A stretch of DNA of 33,247 nucleotides, taken from positions 1 to 33,247 of the forward strand of contig DHKB01000052.1 in assembly GCA_002407045.1 (NCBI GenBank), written 5' to 3'. Of this stretch, positions 31,697 to 33,247 are shown piece after piece (positions within the stretch are counted from its first letter, which is position 1; each line of letters starts with the position of its first letter). This DNA comes from Candidatus Bruticola papionis (lineage in GTDB: Bacteria > Vulcanimicrobiota > Xenobia > Xenobiales > Xenobiaceae). Below the pieces are notes generated by a model that did no database searches, was not told where the DNA came from, and saw nothing but the letters and a program-made list of their open reading frames with translations. The translations under genes were made by a program, and so were the position numbers.

Positions 31697-33247
31697 CTAT
31701 CCCTTTAAGGCTGCCTTCCATTCCTGAAGTTTGTTAATAAGAACCGAACGTTCCTGAGGAAGTACAAACGGTTCGCGGCCACGTCCATCAAATATTAAAC
31801 CTGTTGTGCCGCCTTTAAGCACACATTCTACAACTTGCCCAGCTCCTTGGCCCAGGTCGGTACGGCTTAGAGGGAACAAACGAGCTTTAATGCTTTGCCC
31901 TACTGGCAACTTTTGGACCTTGATTTCTCCCATATGTAAAGTGAAAGGCGCTTGGCCTTCAAGTTCAACTTTAAGCAAATCTTGGCCAGGAGCCAAAGCT
32001 CTACCGTTAGTAAAACGAGGAGCTACGCAAGTGCCTAATTCAATTAAACAATCTTTCTCAAAAACGTAAGCAGCAGCTTCTGGTAAAATAGAAGAAAGTA
32101 CTCCCAATTGCGGCATCATAAAAATGGAATCAACAGCCAATTGAGTAATGCCGCAAGGCAAATATGAATCAAGTAACATCCAAGCCGTTTGCCAGCGTTC
32201 AGGTGCATGAGAAAGTACACCACCAGAGCCAATAAGCATATCTAAACGCATAGGATCTATAAGCGATCGCTTTTCACCTTGGCTAAAAATCGAGCCTATT
32301 TCAGCCTGGTGCTGTACACCTTTTAAGCCGTCGGCCAACAAAGCGTGTTGTTCAAAGGAAAGACGCAAAGCCTCGCGGCAAATAGCTTGCTCTATTTCCA
32401 AGTCTTCCATAAGGTAAGGTATAGAAGTTGGGCGAATCATCTTATTTTTGATACGGTTGCGCAACTGAGCTTCGTCCACATCAAACGGAACCCAGCGCAT
32501 AACATTATTTAACCCAGCTTCGGCTACCACATTGGAAATAGAGTAGCTCATGCCATAGTTGGCCGAAACTGTGCGATTGAAATGGCCGTCAAATACAGAA
32601 AAAACGTCGGTGGTGGCGCCGCCGATATCAACACCCAAAATGTTAATAGAGCGCGTCTGGGCCACCCGCTCCATAATCATTCCCACCGCTGCCGGCGTAG
32701 GCATAATTTGCTCGTCGGTCATGGCCATAAGTTTGGGGTACCCTGGTGCGTGAGCCATAACATGCTCTAAAAATTGACTTTGAATTTTAAGGCGAGCAGG
32801 CTGAAGGTTTTCTTCTTCCAAAGTGGGACGAATATTATCAACTATTTCTAAAGCCGTTTTGGAGCCCAAAATCTTCTTAATTTGCTCGCGTACATCCTTA
32901 TTGCCAGCAAAAATAACCGGCAGCTTATAGTTTACCCCTAAGCGCGGACGCGGATCGGCGGCGCCAAAAAGTTGAGCCATTTCCACCACGTGTTTTTGCA
33001 CACCACCATCGACGCCACCAGAAAGCAAGACCATATCGGGACGAAGCTTGCGGATAAGCTCGATTTTTTCGTAAGGACGACGCGAATCGTTAGAAGAAAG
33101 TGTCTCCATTACTACAGCTCCAGCCCCTAGAGCGGCGCGTTGAGCGCTTTCCGAGCTCATTTTGGCTACTACGCCAGCTACCATCATTTGCAAACCGCCG
33201 CCAGCCGACGAAGTGGAAAGATAAATATCCACCCCTTTCTTGCCGTC
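31697..33247 (-). CDS. GlmL-family ASKHA ATPase, 5' end cut by window edge
   Basis: At least 516 codons are present and the frame remains open through the right edge, so the N terminus is missing; an internal GTG at 33232 is not the start because the frame continues upstream (DGKKG). Family markers are STSSAGGGLQMMVAGVV near the visible beginning, LLSGGVDGG, and the ASKHA phosphate loop LGVDIGGATTDVFS about 200 residues in, followed by GSGGVLSHAP. GlmL/MutL is associated with glutamate mutase and other B12-dependent aminomutases and is thought to protect or reactivate them. The mutase itself is not in the window and could lie upstream on the minus strand, beyond 33247. Confidence 0.9.
   Translation of the reverse strand, partial: DGKKGVDIYLSTSSAGGGLQMMVAGVVAKMSSESAQRAALGAGAVVMETLSSNDSRRPYEKIELIRKLRPDMVLLSGGVDGGVQKHVVEMAQLFGAADPRPRLGVNYKLPVIFAGNKDVREQIKKILGSKTALEIVDNIRPTLEEENLQPARLKIQSQFLEHVMAHAPGYPKLMAMTDEQIMPTPAAVGMIMERVAQTRSINILGVDIGGATTDVFSVFDGHFNRTVSANYGMSYSISNVVAEAGLNNVMRWVPFDVDEAQLRNRIKNKMIRPTSIPYLMEDLEIEQAICREALRLSFEQHALLADGLKGVQHQAEIGSIFSQGEKRSLIDPMRLDMLIGSGGVLSHAPERWQTAWMLLDSYLPCGITQLAVDSIFMMPQLGVLSSILPEAAAYVFEKDCLIELGTCVAPRFTNGRALAPGQDLLKVELEGQAPFTLHMGEIKVQKLPVGQSIKARLFPLSRTDLGQGAGQVVECVLKGGTTGLIFDGRGREPFVLPQERSVLINKLQEWKAALKG

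Overview
The window looks like a chromosomal segment of a diderm (outer-membrane-bearing), probably anaerobic bacterium of moderate GC content. A diderm envelope is indicated by a TolC-type outer-membrane factor encoded with a periplasmic adaptor and a MacB-type permease, plus a periplasmic L,D-transpeptidase, an AMIN-domain amidase and an HtrA protease. An anaerobic amino-acid-fermenting lifestyle is an inference from the GlmL-family protein (coenzyme-B12-dependent mutase accessory) and the YgeW-type knotted carbamoyltransferase. I cannot assign a phylum from this sequence alone; an uncultured gut or sediment lineage would fit. No rRNA, tRNA, CRISPR array, insertion sequence or prophage was recognised.

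Layout. 1-1332 (-): an L,D-transpeptidase cut by the left edge. 1333-1901: a gap with hairpins only. 1902-2285 (+): an unknown 127-aa protein. 2377-2887 (+): a promoter, an attenuator-like leader and a small multidrug resistance (Gdx/SugE-like) exporter. 2945-7408 (-): a three-gene efflux operon (TolC-like, adaptor, permease) with no ATPase gene. 7574-8140 (+): a folate-family ECF S component, divergent from that operon. 8200-10041 (-): a uroporphyrinogen-decarboxylase-like domain fused to a long Arg-rich disordered tail. 10213-12513 (-): an N-acetylmuramoyl-L-alanine amidase. 12780-18299 (+): TatD nuclease, a 1056-aa tubulin-like protein and an HtrA protease. 18516-21845 (-): YgeW carbamoyltransferase and a GH13 alpha-glucanase. 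22073-28482 (+): a tandem SRPBCC-like protein, an M4-like metallopeptidase, a large secreted multidomain protein, a Fur-family regulator and a lone MalG-like permease. 28569-33247 (-): a long-chain acyl-CoA synthetase, a barrel-sandwich protein and a GlmL-family ATPase cut by the right edge.

How the genes work together. Envelope maintenance is a theme (L,D-transpeptidase, amidase, HtrA, efflux operon), but most units are monocistronic and bounded by strong intrinsic terminators, many symmetrical and apparently bidirectional; two overlap the 3' ends of coding sequences. Many genes start with GTG or TTG. The points most worth a second look are the UroD/Arg-rich fusion protein, a leader element shared by two unrelated genes (SMR exporter and secreted protein), the tubulin-like protein with an altered nucleotide-loop signature, and a possible small RNA upstream of ygeW.
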